NCBI RefSeq assembly: GCF_900143245.1
Contig: NZ_FRDK01000006.1
Location: 124,001-188,000, forward strand
Direction of reading: 5' to 3'
Length of the DNA stretch: 64,000 bases
From: Flavobacterium fryxellicola
GTDB lineage: Bacteria > Bacteroidota > Bacteroidia > Flavobacteriales > Flavobacteriaceae
Positions 52,911 to 61,907 of the stretch are shown here, in pieces. The notes under the pieces are model-generated. The model did no database searches. It was given only the letters and a program-made list of their open reading frames with translations, and was not told the DNA's origin. A program made the translations under genes and the position numbers. Position 1 is the stretch's first letter, and the number at the start of each line of letters is the position of its first letter.

Positions 52911-54827
52911 ATGAATACAATTGCGGAACACATTGCTGACTTTTTAAAGGAATACCCACCATTTAATCATTTGACTTTTGGAGAGTTATCAATAATTGCG
53001 ACCAGTATCCGAGTGGTAAATTTGGAAAAACACAAAATATTATTCCAAGTAAATGATCTTTTGCACGATAGCTTTTATGTTGTCGCCTCTGGTGTGATCA
53101 ATTTATCTGTGATAGCGGATGCAGAGGAAACACTATTGAACAAATGTAGCGAAGGAGATATTTTTGGTTTGCGTCCATTTTTTGCTAAAAACAACTACAT
53201 GATGACGGCAAAAGCCAGAGAAGAAAGCATTGTTTATGCTATTCCTATTGCTACTTTTCGGCCTTTTGTAGCCAATAATGCGGAAGTTTTAAATTTTTTA
53301 TTGGAAAGTTTTGCAGTGAACACGCGGAATCCAAAGGATAAAGAAAATTTAATAGGAAAATTGATCTCTGACAACGTTTTTTATTCAGATCAACAGTCAG
53401 AAATGCAATACTTTCAAACTTTATCGTACAATACTTCGCCCTTAAAAACAAATAGTAATGCTATAGTTCAAGATGTTGCGCAATTAATGACCGAAGCATT
53501 AAAGAATAATATTGTAGTATGTGACAATAATATTCCTTTAGGTATTATTACAGACGCCGATATGCGGTCTAAAATTGCCACAGGACGGTTTCCTCCGTCC
53601 GCCTCCGTTTCTAAAATAATGTCGTCGCCTGTTATCACAGTATTGGAAAATGTTTCTTTAGCCGAAGCGCAATTGCTGATGCTAAAATATAATGTGACTC
53701 ATTTGTGTGTAACCCAAGATGGTACCGATAAATCTATTGTTAAAGGAATTATTAGTGAACACGATTTAATTCTTGCGCAAGCTAATAATCCAGGGGTTTT
53801 AATTAAAGAAATTAAACGCTGTCAATCATCAAAAGAATTAAAACAAATTCGGGAACGTTTAACTGATTTAATTCAGACATCCATTTCAAAAAATATACCG
53901 CTTTCTCACGTCTTTAATATCGCCAGCGAAATCAATTTGGCAATCATTAAACGTTCAGTTGAATTATCAATTTTAGATTTAGGCTCACCTCCTGCCCGTT
54001 TTGCTTGGCTGAGTATTGGAAGTCAAGGTAGAAAAGAACAATTATTATTGACGGATCAAGATAGTATTTTGATTTTTGAAGATGTATCTGCGGACAAATA
54101 TCGAGAGGTAAAAGACTATTTCCTAAAGTTGGGAAAAAGAACGACGGCTACGCTTGAAAAAATTGGTTATGAACTTTGTCCAAACGGACACATGGGTAGT
54201 AATATGTTGTGGTGTAAATCACTGACTGATTGGACAAAACAGTATGACAGCTGGATGAATACTCCAGGTGAAAACAGCAATGATTTAAGTAGTATTTTCT
54301 TTGATTATGAAATCACTTTTGGAGAACAAAAAATTGAAGATGCAATTGGAAATGTCGTTTTTAAGAATGCAAAAAACAATACTTTATTTTTTGACTTTCT
54401 TGGAAACGATGCATTACGAAAAAACTCTCCATTAACCTTTTTCAAAAAATTTAATGTGGAAGAAGAGGGAATCAATAAAGACAAGTTTGATATTAAAACA
54501 CGGGCCTTGATGCCATTGATTGATGGCGCGAGACTTTTTGCTTTATATTTTGATATTAGAGGCATTAATAATACGTTCCAAAGATTCAAACAACTATCAA
54601 TTACAGACCCAAAACATGCCGAAATTTATTTGAACTGCGCCGAAGCCTTTTTGACTTTATCAAAATTTAGAATATTAGAGGGACTAAAAAATGACAATTC
54701 AGGACAATTTATAAATTTGGAAGAATTATCAAAAATTGATCGTGAAAAATTAAAAAATGCATTAGCTCCTATGCGGGAATTAGAAGAACTTATAAAAGGA
54801 AAATTTCAACTTACACAATTTTCATAA
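52911..54827 (+). CDS. cNMP-binding / CBS-pair / DUF294 nucleotidyltransferase-like protein
   Basis: 638 residues from ATG 52911; the frame opens upstream at 52830 but the extra 27 residues are promoter DNA. Cyclic-nucleotide-binding-like domain (about 15-140), CBS pair (about 175-300; IPLGIITDADMRSKIATG and VKGIISEHDLILAQ), DUF294 nucleotidyltransferase-like domain with GSQGRKEQLLLTDQDSILIFED (about 361-382), and a C-terminal helical DUF294_C. A sensor/signal protein, often found next to acetyl-CoA synthetase and a DnaQ-like exonuclease. The exonuclease gene follows after 2 bases. A TTTATTTG box (52897-52904) just before the ATG suggests a very short leader. Confidence 0.92.
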   Translation: MNTIAEHIADFLKEYPPFNHLTFGELSIIATSIRVVNLEKHKILFQVNDLLHDSFYVVASGVINLSVIADAEETLLNKCSEGDIFGLRPFFAKNNYMMTAKAREESIVYAIPIATFRPFVANNAEVLNFLLESFAVNTRNPKDKENLIGKLISDNVFYSDQQSEMQYFQTLSYNTSPLKTNSNAIVQDVAQLMTEALKNNIVVCDNNIPLGIITDADMRSKIATGRFPPSASVSKIMSSPVITVLENVSLAEAQLLMLKYNVTHLCVTQDGTDKSIVKGIISEHDLILAQANNPGVLIKEIKRCQSSKELKQIRERLTDLIQTSISKNIPLSHVFNIASEINLAIIKRSVELSILDLGSPPARFAWLSIGSQGRKEQLLLTDQDSILIFEDVSADKYREVKDYFLKLGKRTTATLEKIGYELCPNGHMGSNMLWCKSLTDWTKQYDSWMNTPGENSNDLSSIFFDYEITFGEQKIEDAIGNVVFKNAKNNTLFFDFLGNDALRKNSPLTFFKKFNVEEEGINKDKFDIKTRALMPLIDGARLFALYFDIRGINNTFQRFKQLSITDPKHAEIYLNCAEAFLTLSKFRILEGLKNDNSGQFINLEELSKIDREKLKNALAPMRELEELIKGKFQLTQFS

Positions 54828-54829
54828 TC

Positions 54830-55426
54830 ATGTTAGACTGGCTAAAAAATATTAATAAAGAACACCCTGAATTTTGGAAAAATTATGTTTCAAAATTTGA
54901 TAAAAAATCATCTCGATATGTTGTTTTATCAACAGAAACCTCTGGTTTAAATACAGCTAAAGATGTTATTTTATCTATCGGTTCTTTTGCAGTAATTGAT
55001 AGCAGTATTATTATAGGCGATAGTTTTGAGTCGGTTTTATTGCAGTACAAATTTTTTCATGATAATGGCCTTTCTAATGAATTTCTAGTAGAGAGTAAAA
55101 TGACAAAACTAGGAGAGCCAGATGCTATAAAAGCATTTATTGAATTTATAGGGAATTCCATCTTGGTTGGACATCATATCGATTTTGATGTTGAAATGAT
55201 CAACGCTGCCCTAGAAAGGTTAGATTGTGGGCGCTTAAAAAATGAAGCATTAGATATTGATGTGATGCATCGCAAACTAAATGATATTAACGACAAGCAA
55301 TTTTCTCTAGATGAGCTTAGCACTGCCTATAACATCCCCAAAAGCGATAGAAATTCGGCAGCCGAAGATGCGTATAAAACTGCTTTATTATTTTTAAAGT
55401 TAAAATCGAGATTGGGAATTAAGTAG
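54830..55426 (+). CDS. DnaQ-like 3'-5' exonuclease, apparently degenerate
   Basis: 198 residues with the DEDD exonuclease fold. The catalytic positions are altered. Exo I reads VVLSTETSGLN, so the first metal-binding Asp of DTETTG is Ser. Exo III reads RNSAAEDA, where family members have His-x-Ala-x-x-Asp. Exo II (GHHIDFDVEMI) keeps its Asp. It is therefore probably weak or inactive as a nuclease, and may serve as a nucleotide-binding partner of the DUF294 protein encoded 2 bases upstream. Similar pairs occur beside acs. Confidence 0.88.
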   Translation: MLDWLKNINKEHPEFWKNYVSKFDKKSSRYVVLSTETSGLNTAKDVILSIGSFAVIDSSIIIGDSFESVLLQYKFFHDNGLSNEFLVESKMTKLGEPDAIKAFIEFIGNSILVGHHIDFDVEMINAALERLDCGRLKNEALDIDVMHRKLNDINDKQFSLDELSTAYNIPKSDRNSAAEDAYKTALLFLKLKSRLGIK

Positions 55427-55434
55427 CGTTTATT

Positions 55435-55926
55435 TTAATCAACAAGCATTATTCCCTCCCAAAACCGCCCATGATGTGTAATTGAAACAGGGCTTACAAT
55501 TAAACTCGAAATGTCTTTAACAAATGGAATACCATTTATTTTACTGATTTTAGTTTCTAAATCTATCTTCCTAATTTGATTGAAATCCTGTTTTTTAGCA
55601 ACAGCAATAGTATAAATTGATTCGTTTGAAATTTGCGTTTGCGTATGGTATGTCAAGCCGTTACAAGAAACGGTTCCTAAATTTTCATTTTCATAAAAAC
55701 AGTCTAATTGCCAAGGAATATAGCCTCTTATTCCTGTTTCCCGATTGTAGATTTTATAAGCAGCTTCCTTTCTAGTCCATAAGTTCCAGACCATCATTTC
55801 TGGATTTGTAGCATTAGCAATCAGCAGCTGCTCGTTTTCAGTGAAAATTTTGTCCAAAAAACGGTTCCTTTGCCAGTTGCTTTCTTTCTTGGCTAAAGCC
55901 AAATCTACAATATCGTTTCCTATCAT
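55435..55926 (-). CDS. 4'-phosphopantetheinyl transferase superfamily protein
   Basis: 163 residues. The motifs GNDIVDL (about 3-9) and WTRKEAAYKIYN (about 50-61) carry the Mg-binding Asp and the Glu/Lys of the AcpS/Sfp superfamily. It transfers the phosphopantetheine arm of CoA to a carrier protein; the ACP gene directly upstream is the evident target. Last gene of the type III PKS cluster. Its stop is 8 bases from the convergent exonuclease gene. Confidence 0.9.
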   Translation of the reverse strand: MIGNDIVDLALAKKESNWQRNRFLDKIFTENEQLLIANATNPEMMVWNLWTRKEAAYKIYNRETGIRGYIPWQLDCFYENENLGTVSCNGLTYHTQTQISNESIYTIAVAKKQDFNQIRKIDLETKISKINGIPFVKDISSLIVSPVSITHHGRFWEGIMLVD

Positions 55927-55979
55927 TTTCTAGTTTTCCGTTTGGAACAATAAAAGAGAATCGTTTTAATACTTGTGCT

Positions 55980-56237
55980 TTACTTTTCAGCAAGTTTGAT
56001 TGCAACAATTTCCATCGCCGCTTTTACATTTATCATTTTTTCCATCGATTCATTATCAATTATTATAGTGTATTTCTCTTCGATATCTAGGATCACATCT
56101 ACTAGGTTAGCAGAATTTATTTTTAAATCATTGATAAAATCAGTTTCCTCTGTAAGTGCGTCAAATGATTCCTGATTTTGTACATACGGCTTTACGATGG
56201 TTTTTAATTGCTCGATTATTTCTTGTTTACTTATCAT
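55980..56237 (-). CDS. Acyl carrier protein
   Basis: 85 residues, all helical and acidic. The phosphopantetheine-attachment Ser lies in LKINSANLVDVILDIEEKY (about residue 38); the usual DSL motif is replaced by NSA. A dedicated ACP, distinct from the housekeeping AcpP, for starter-chain synthesis in this cluster. It lies between the PPTase and ketosynthase genes. Confidence 0.9.
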   Translation of the reverse strand: MISKQEIIEQLKTIVKPYVQNQESFDALTEETDFINDLKINSANLVDVILDIEEKYTIIIDNESMEKMINVKAAMEIVAIKLAEK

Positions 56238-56319
56238 TTATTTGATCTGTTATTTTTGTTAATTTTTTAGCTTTACTATTTTGTTTGCTTTGAATAGACA
56301 GACGCAATAAATCTTGTCT

Positions 56320-57603
56320 TTACGGCTGAGCCACTTTCCATTTCTTAAAAATCACGCAACCATTGACATCTCCAAAACCAAAACTGGCTTTAGCAATTAT
56401 ATTTAGTTCTTTTTTAATCATTTGTCTCGGAATCTTGGACTCGTCGATGAGTGCTGTGATTTCGGCATGCAGATCTTCGCAATTAATATTCGGAAAAATA
56501 AATCCCTGATCTAATTGCAATACCGATGCAACACTTTCAATACTTCCTGCTCCTGATAGGCAATGTCCTACCATTGATTTTAAGGAATTTATATAAGGAA
56601 AGTCTTTTCCTTTTCGTTCTAAAGCTTCGCTCCAATTCTGAATTTCTAAACTATCTTTAGAGGTTGCGGTCAAGTGGCCGTTGATTGCATCAATCTCTTT
56701 TGCATGTATTCCAGCATTTGCAATAGCATTTTTAATACACCGTTGTACCGCCATTGGATTTGGTGCCGTCATGGTTCCCAATCCCCGTTGTCCTCCAGAA
56801 TTGATATTTCCTCCCAAGACTTCGGCGTAAATTCGGGCGCCACGAGCCAAAGCGGTTTCTAAATCTTCTAGAAGCAAAGCTCCTGCTCCGCTGCCTGGAA
56901 CAAATCCCGAAGCACTAGCACTCATGGGTCTCGAGCCTTGTTCTGGTGAGTCATTATGTTTGAAAGTACACACGCGCATTGCATCAAAACCACCCCAGAT
57001 ATAAGGCCCAGAGTCACTGGTGCTTCCTGCTAAGATACGTTTGGCCTGACCTAATTTAATCCGCTCATAAGCCATCAATATACTTTCGGTTCCTGTGGTA
57101 CAGGCAGAAGAATTAGTTGTTACTTGATTTCCTAATCCTAGTTTTCCACCTAAATAAGCACTTACACCACTGTTCATCGTTTGCGCTACGGCATTACTTC
57201 CCAACCGTCGTGTTTGAAAATCATCTATTTTATAAATGCTTTCCCTAAACTTGTCGATTCCTGAAGTTCCGGTACCAAAAATGGTTCCGCTTTCCCAATC
57301 CGGTTCTTGGTTATTTTCTAGGGTTAAGCCAGCATCCTTCCAAGCATCTATTCCTGCAATCACCCCATATAAAATCCCAGTTGAATTGAAATTACGGAGT
57401 TCTAATTCGCTAAAATAGTTTAATGATAATTCATTAGAAACGAGAGGTTTGCCAGAAATTTGACAGGAAAATTGCAGTCTTTCTAATTCTGGATCGTGTT
57501 TGATTCCCGAAATTCCCTTTGTAATAGCATTTGCAAACGCATCTAGTCCTACGCCATTTGGAGCAACTACGCCAAGACCGGTTATAACTACTCTTTTTTG
57601 CAT
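56320..57603 (-). CDS. Beta-ketoacyl-ACP synthase (KAS II-like)
   Basis: 427 residues, thiolase fold. N-terminal RVVITGLGVVAPNGVG, nucleophile Cys in SSACTTGTESI (about 167), first His in NGHLTATSKD (about 309; the usual HGTGT is changed to HLTAT), second His in KSMVGHCLSGAGSIE (about 347). It condenses malonyl-ACP with acyl-ACP. The modified His motif separates it from FabF and fits a specialised chain-extending role. It probably makes the acyl starter together with the FabZ-like dehydratase and ACP of the cluster. Confidence 0.93.
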   Translation of the reverse strand: MQKRVVITGLGVVAPNGVGLDAFANAITKGISGIKHDPELERLQFSCQISGKPLVSNELSLNYFSELELRNFNSTGILYGVIAGIDAWKDAGLTLENNQEPDWESGTIFGTGTSGIDKFRESIYKIDDFQTRRLGSNAVAQTMNSGVSAYLGGKLGLGNQVTTNSSACTTGTESILMAYERIKLGQAKRILAGSTSDSGPYIWGGFDAMRVCTFKHNDSPEQGSRPMSASASGFVPGSGAGALLLEDLETALARGARIYAEVLGGNINSGGQRGLGTMTAPNPMAVQRCIKNAIANAGIHAKEIDAINGHLTATSKDSLEIQNWSEALERKGKDFPYINSLKSMVGHCLSGAGSIESVASVLQLDQGFIFPNINCEDLHAEITALIDESKIPRQMIKKELNIIAKASFGFGDVNGCVIFKKWKVAQP

Positions 57604-57740
57604 TTTAATTTTTTAAATCATGAAAATTATATCAAACTTTTCGGCACATTTTTGGCTTTTCATTATTTTTAAATCCGAAAACAAAGGCATCCCCAAATAT
57701 TGGAGATTACAACGGAAGAATTAAAAAAACCAATAAAACA

Positions 57741-58169
57741 TCAAACAAGCATACCTGCAATTGTTCCTGAGCAAACTACTTCATTATTTTGATTTTTAAG
57801 TAGTACTTTGCATTTTAACTTCCCGAATCTAAAGTATATTTTTTCCGAAACAACAGTCACTTTTTCTTTTGGAAATACCGGTTTCAAAAATTCTATATCT
57901 GTTGATGTTAAGCCAATTGCTGTGTTTTTATTGAATGAATCATCTAATAAAAAAATTCCTAAACAAACCAATCCAATCTGAGCCATTACTTCTGTTAAAA
58001 TGACACCTGGAGTAACTGGTCTTTCTCTGAAATGGCCCTTGTAAAAATCGAGATTTTCATCAAAAGTAAAACTTCCTACCACTCCATTTGAATCAATATG
58101 AATTATTTCGTCCACAAACAAAAAAGGTTTGCAATAGGGTAATTTGGATATAATTTCTTCTTTTTTCAT
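57741..58169 (-). CDS. FabZ-like 3-hydroxyacyl-ACP dehydratase
   Basis: 142 residues from the ATG at 58169; the frame also allows an ATG at 58187 that adds six residues. Hotdog fold with the FabZ-type signature YKGHFRERPVTPGVILTEVMAQIG (catalytic His in GHF, Glu in the helix after PGV). It removes water from 3-hydroxyacyl-ACP. Between the type III PKS and ketosynthase genes, so it probably supports starter-chain formation. No second reductase gene is present in the cluster; reduction must come from housekeeping enzymes. Confidence 0.9.
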   Translation of the reverse strand: MKKEEIISKLPYCKPFLFVDEIIHIDSNGVVGSFTFDENLDFYKGHFRERPVTPGVILTEVMAQIGLVCLGIFLLDDSFNKNTAIGLTSTDIEFLKPVFPKEKVTVVSEKIYFRFGKLKCKVLLKNQNNEVVCSGTIAGMLV

Positions 58170-58201
58170 AGTACTTCTATTCCCCATTTGGAATTTGGAA
58201 T

Positions 58202-59254
58202 CTAAAACTGCAACAAAACTCTTTGTGCGGAAAATCCAGGTCCAAAACTCAGCATTAATCCTTTCTCTCCTTTTTTTGGCTTTTTTTCCATTATTTGCTC
58301 TAAAACATATAAGACTGTGGCACTAGACATGTTGCCATACAAGCGCAAAACTTCCTTAGTATCATCTATGTTTTTCCCCATATTTGAAAACAAACTTTCT
58401 ACTGTTTGTATAATTTTTTTTCCACCGGGATGAAATATTAAATGATCAATATCCTCGATTCTTAAATCATTTTTTTCTAAAAAGGGATAAATAATAGCTG
58501 GAAAATGAGAAGCAATTGTTTCTGGTACTTCAATATCTAAAACCATTTGTAAGCCTGAATTGGTCAATTTAAAACCCATCATGTGAATGTTATCATAGAA
58601 ATGATACATCTCCTCCGCTACAATTTCCGGGCCTTCATCATCTTCATGAGAAGATAGTAAAACACAAGCCGCTCCATCACCAAAAATAGCTGCACTTACA
58701 ATATTTGCCATTGAAAAATCATCTAATTGAAAGGTTGCCGTAGGACTTTCTACTGCAATGACAGCAGCACGTTTACCTGGATTGGCTTGCAAGAAATTCT
58801 TAGCATATATAATCCCAGAAATTCCAGCTGCACAGCCCATTTCAGTAACGGGAAGGCGAACAATATCCTGACGTAATTTTAATTTATTAATCAAATAAGC
58901 ATCTAGCGACGGAATCATAATACCGGTGCAACTGACCGTAATTATATAATCTAAATCTTCTGGATTCCAATTGGCTTTTGTCAGTGCTTTTTCGAGAACC
59001 TTTTCCCCTAAGTCAATGACTTCGCGTATATAGATATCGTTTCTCTCTTCAAACGACGTTTTAGTAAAGACTTCGATTGGATCCATTATAGAGTAGCGTT
59101 TGTCAACAGCTGCACCTTCAAAAATCTTCTTTACTTTTCTAATGAATCGATCCTCTTGCCCTACTAACCAGGAATCCAAAAAAGGAAGTATTTCATCTGT
59201 ATTTCTGGAATATCTTGGTAACTGTTTTGTTACGGTTTTGATTTTTACACTCAT
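58202..59254 (-). CDS. Type III polyketide synthase (chalcone/alkylresorcinol synthase-like)
   Basis: 350 residues. The start is fixed at ATG 59254, which overlaps the methyltransferase stop in an ATGA; the longer frame from 59296 would overlap by 46 bases. Thiolase-fold homodimer with the full Cys-His-Asn triad: VTEMGCAAGISGI (Cys about 144), LIFHPGGKKI (His about 287) and LYGNMSSATV (Asn about 320). It extends an acyl starter with malonyl-CoA and cyclises to an alkylresorcinol or alkylpyrone. The flanking methyltransferase and FAD oxidoreductase fit tailoring into a methylated phenol or quinone. Confidence 0.94.
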   Translation of the reverse strand: MSVKIKTVTKQLPRYSRNTDEILPFLDSWLVGQEDRFIRKVKKIFEGAAVDKRYSIMDPIEVFTKTSFEERNDIYIREVIDLGEKVLEKALTKANWNPEDLDYIITVSCTGIMIPSLDAYLINKLKLRQDIVRLPVTEMGCAAGISGIIYAKNFLQANPGKRAAVIAVESPTATFQLDDFSMANIVSAAIFGDGAACVLLSSHEDDEGPEIVAEEMYHFYDNIHMMGFKLTNSGLQMVLDIEVPETIASHFPAIIYPFLEKNDLRIEDIDHLIFHPGGKKIIQTVESLFSNMGKNIDDTKEVLRLYGNMSSATVLYVLEQIMEKKPKKGEKGLMLSFGPGFSAQRVLLQF

Positions 59255-59964
59255 ATTTTTGAAATTATCCATTGGTAGCGAAAAGCCCATTTCCAATGAA
59301 TTTTATAGTTGCTAAAGTTTAATTTTTTGGAGAAACGAACTAACTCTTCCTTTTTAAAACCTCGTAATATTGAAGTTAATCCATCTTCTCTTGACATGTC
59401 GTTCAATTGAAACACAAAACATAATCCTTGAAACAAGCGATATGCAATTGCACTTCGATGTAAATCATTGATAACTATACCCATACTTGCATTGGTTTCA
59501 AATACGCCCAACAACTGAACAATTTCATCGTCTTTGAAATGATGCAATGTTAAAGTACATAGAACGATATCATATTTTAATTCTGCAAATGAAGGTTTGA
59601 AAATATCCAGACATTGGTAGCTGATGGTGGAATAATTTTCAGATAATTTTAGAGCATGTGAGATCGTAAAATTATTAGCGTCAACTCCTATCAATCGAAA
59701 TTTTAAATTATTTTTTATTCCAAAATCGGCCAAAGTCCTTAACATATCACCATTACCGCAACCTACATCAAGAATTACAATTTCTTTTGATTTGGATTCT
59801 TTAGCAATTAGTTCCCTTACTCCTTTTAAAGTTAACTGATTTCCTCCTAAAAGCTGATTGATTTTAGCTATTTTATCCAAGGCATCTCTTAATTCTTCGC
59901 CTTCGAGAAAAAAGTCATCCATTATTTCGGAATCATTGGTTCTGTGCGTTGTGTTTAAAGCCAT
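59251..59964 (-). CDS. SAM-dependent class I methyltransferase
   Basis: 237 residues. Rossmann methyltransferase with motif I VILDVGCGNGDMLRTL (about 69-84), the acidic residue in LIGVDANNF and motif IV DIVLCTLTLHHF. It transfers a methyl group from SAM, probably to an oxygen or carbon of the type III PKS product. Coupled to the PKS by an ATGA overlap (59251-59254). Its ATG follows the FAD oxidoreductase stop with no gap. Confidence 0.92.
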   Translation of the reverse strand: MALNTTHRTNDSEIMDDFFLEGEELRDALDKIAKINQLLGGNQLTLKGVRELIAKESKSKEIVILDVGCGNGDMLRTLADFGIKNNLKFRLIGVDANNFTISHALKLSENYSTISYQCLDIFKPSFAELKYDIVLCTLTLHHFKDDEIVQLLGVFETNASMGIVINDLHRSAIAYRLFQGLCFVFQLNDMSREDGLTSILRGFKKEELVRFSKKLNFSNYKIHWKWAFRYQWIISKI

Positions 59965-61077
59965 TTATATTGGTTTACCATGCGTTTTTTTTATTATTAT
60001 TGACAGAATGAATGGAAAAAGTATTAAAATTTTCAGGGCAACTTGCGCTGTTTTTTCATGTTGTAATAGCTTTCCCAATCGACGACCTGTTTGCAATCTT
60101 TTTTTAAAATTTTTATTCCAATCGTTTATATAATTATTTTCTAAGGTGGCTCTATTTATTCTATTTTCTAAAAAATGTATTGTATTTTCCGCCGCTAGTT
60201 TCGCACTGTGAATAGCCATTGCCATTCCATTTCCGCACAAAGGATGAATTAATCCTGCGGTATCACCAATCATAAGTATATGCGCTTCTACACATTTTTT
60301 TTCTTCAAACGAAACTTGACTAATTGTCAAAGGCTTTTCAAATTGTATGCTAGCATTTTTAAAAATTTCTTTCAAATTTGGATTTTTACAAACTACTTTT
60401 GTTTGATAGTCTTCAATAGATTTGTACTGTTTGAATGTTTCATAATTTGCAAGATAGCATATATTTACTAAATTATTTTCAATTTTTGAGACACCGCAAT
60501 ATCCTCCTTTAAAATGATGTAGACCAACATAGTCGTCTGGGAAATGCAGCTCATAGTGGGCCTTAACACCTAACCAATGCGATTGTTTTTGAATAAAGTT
60601 ACGTTTTAATTTGATGTCTAGATTGGATCTTTTTCCAAAAGCTCCAAGTACAATTGTTGCAGCATAGGTGTCCGAATTTGTGGTGATTGTAAATATACCG
60701 TCTAAAAATGCAATATCAGTTACCGTCTCTTGAACAATTACACAACCACGCTCTTTCGCTTGGTTATATAAATATTGATCTAATTGATACCTACTTATCC
60801 CAAATCCGCCCAAAGGCAAAACTGCGTTTAAAGATTTTCCAGAAACTAATGAAAAGGAAAGTTTGTCAATGTGTTTAGGTTGCAACGAATTAATGTCTAA
60901 ACCAAGCGATTTTAAATAAGGTGAAACTTCGTTGGAAATGTATTCGCCACAGACCTTGTGTTTGGGAAATTCATTTTTTTCGATTACCAAAACAGTATAA
61001 TTATTATTTTTAAGATGGATTGCAGCAATTAGTCCTGCCAAACCGCCACCGACAATAACTATTGAATTTTGTATCAT
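59965..61077 (-). CDS. FAD-dependent oxidoreductase (geranylgeranyl-reductase/monooxygenase-like)
   Basis: 370 residues. FAD-binding motif VIVGGGLAGLIAAIHL (about 7-22), KHKVCGEYISNEV, the second FAD motif MIGDTAGLIHPLCGNGMAMAIHSAKLAA (about 267-294), and a C-terminal hydrophobic segment (LKILILFPFILSIII). p-Hydroxybenzoate-hydroxylase-like fold. In a type III PKS cluster it may hydroxylate the phenolic ring towards a quinone, analogous to SrsC of Streptomyces. First gene of the seven-gene cluster. Confidence 0.88.
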   Translation of the reverse strand: MIQNSIVIVGGGLAGLIAAIHLKNNNYTVLVIEKNEFPKHKVCGEYISNEVSPYLKSLGLDINSLQPKHIDKLSFSLVSGKSLNAVLPLGGFGISRYQLDQYLYNQAKERGCVIVQETVTDIAFLDGIFTITTNSDTYAATIVLGAFGKRSNLDIKLKRNFIQKQSHWLGVKAHYELHFPDDYVGLHHFKGGYCGVSKIENNLVNICYLANYETFKQYKSIEDYQTKVVCKNPNLKEIFKNASIQFEKPLTISQVSFEEKKCVEAHILMIGDTAGLIHPLCGNGMAMAIHSAKLAAENTIHFLENRINRATLENNYINDWNKNFKKRLQTGRRLGKLLQHEKTAQVALKILILFPFILSIIIKKTHGKPI

Positions 61078-61141
61078 AGTGGTAAACTTAAGAATTTAGA
61101 TTTATAAAGCGTTTTAAAATGCTCTAAATTTTTACACAAAT

Positions 61142-61173
61142 TTTGTAATAAAAAATTTAAAGTACTAGATTTG
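61142..61173 (+). promoter_or_regulatory. Promoter of the YhhN-like gene with almost no leader
   Basis: TTTG (61142-61145), 20-base spacer, TAGATTTG (61166-61173) is an exact match to the Bacteroidota consensus. The ATG at 61182 lies only 8 bases after the -7 box, so the mRNA should be leaderless or nearly so. Confidence 0.75.
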
Positions 61174-61181
61174 TTTTAACT

Positions 61182-61907
61182 ATGAAAAAAACCACAATTA
61201 AGAGAGTTTTACTTTCAATAACTATTGTTTTATTGATTGTTTATTATTGTGCTGGAATTCTTTTTGATCCTAGTCTGGTAATTTTTATTAAACCTTTTAT
61301 CATACCAAGCTTTATTGCCTATGCCGCAGTGGCTAATGGTACTAAACTTGTGTGGAATTATATGTTATTTGTATCCTTTTTTTATGTTTATCAGCTTTTG
61401 ATCTTGTTTTGGGAAGATTCAGCACACTTATTTAGAGGAGCCATGGTTGCATCGTTTTTTTGCTACTTATTTCTAATACGTTTAGGTTATCGTTCCATTA
61501 AAAGTAGCAAATTATACACCTTACCTAGTGGATTTACGCTCTTTATATTAGTATTAAATTGCCTATTATTACTACTAATTTTATATGTTTTGATTTCTGC
61601 CATTGGGGATCAATATCTCAATATTATTTTAGTTTTTAATGCCGTCATTACTGTGTTTTTAGGTATTACGGCTGTTTTATATCTAAGTAAATTTGGAGAT
61701 AAAAAAGCATACTATTACTTTTTTGGAGCTTTTGCCCTCATTTTTAATGATATTTTTGCCGCCATTGGAACATATTTTGTAAACAATATAGTTTTAAATA
61801 GTATCGACAGAATACTTCATTTTGGTTCTTTCTATTTGATTTATCTCTTTGTTGTAAGCAAAAAAAAGGTCAAAAATCATGTAGTAGATTCTCAACCTTC
61901 GTTTTAA
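61182..61907 (+). CDS. YhhN-like integral membrane protein
   Basis: 241 residues with about eight TM helices and a basic C-terminal tail. The pattern KPFIIPSFIAYAAVAN in the second helix and the late GAFALIFNDIFAAIGTYF resemble YhhN/TMEM86 lysoplasmalogenase-like proteins, which use buried carboxylates for alkenyl-ether hydrolysis. The match is only moderate and enzymatic activity is uncertain. It is divergent from the PKS cluster and convergent with acs, with no gap between stop codons. Confidence 0.65.
   Translation: MKKTTIKRVLLSITIVLLIVYYCAGILFDPSLVIFIKPFIIPSFIAYAAVANGTKLVWNYMLFVSFFYVYQLLILFWEDSAHLFRGAMVASFFCYLFLIRLGYRSIKSSKLYTLPSGFTLFILVLNCLLLLLILYVLISAIGDQYLNIILVFNAVITVFLGITAVLYLSKFGDKKAYYYFFGAFALIFNDIFAAIGTYFVNNIVLNSIDRILHFGSFYLIYLFVVSKKKVKNHVVDSQPSF

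Noticed and set aside
55435..61077. Flexirubin or aryl-polyene cluster
   Set aside because: A type III PKS is the core enzyme, and the many ketosynthases, DarA/DarB-like genes and ammonia-lyase of such clusters are absent.
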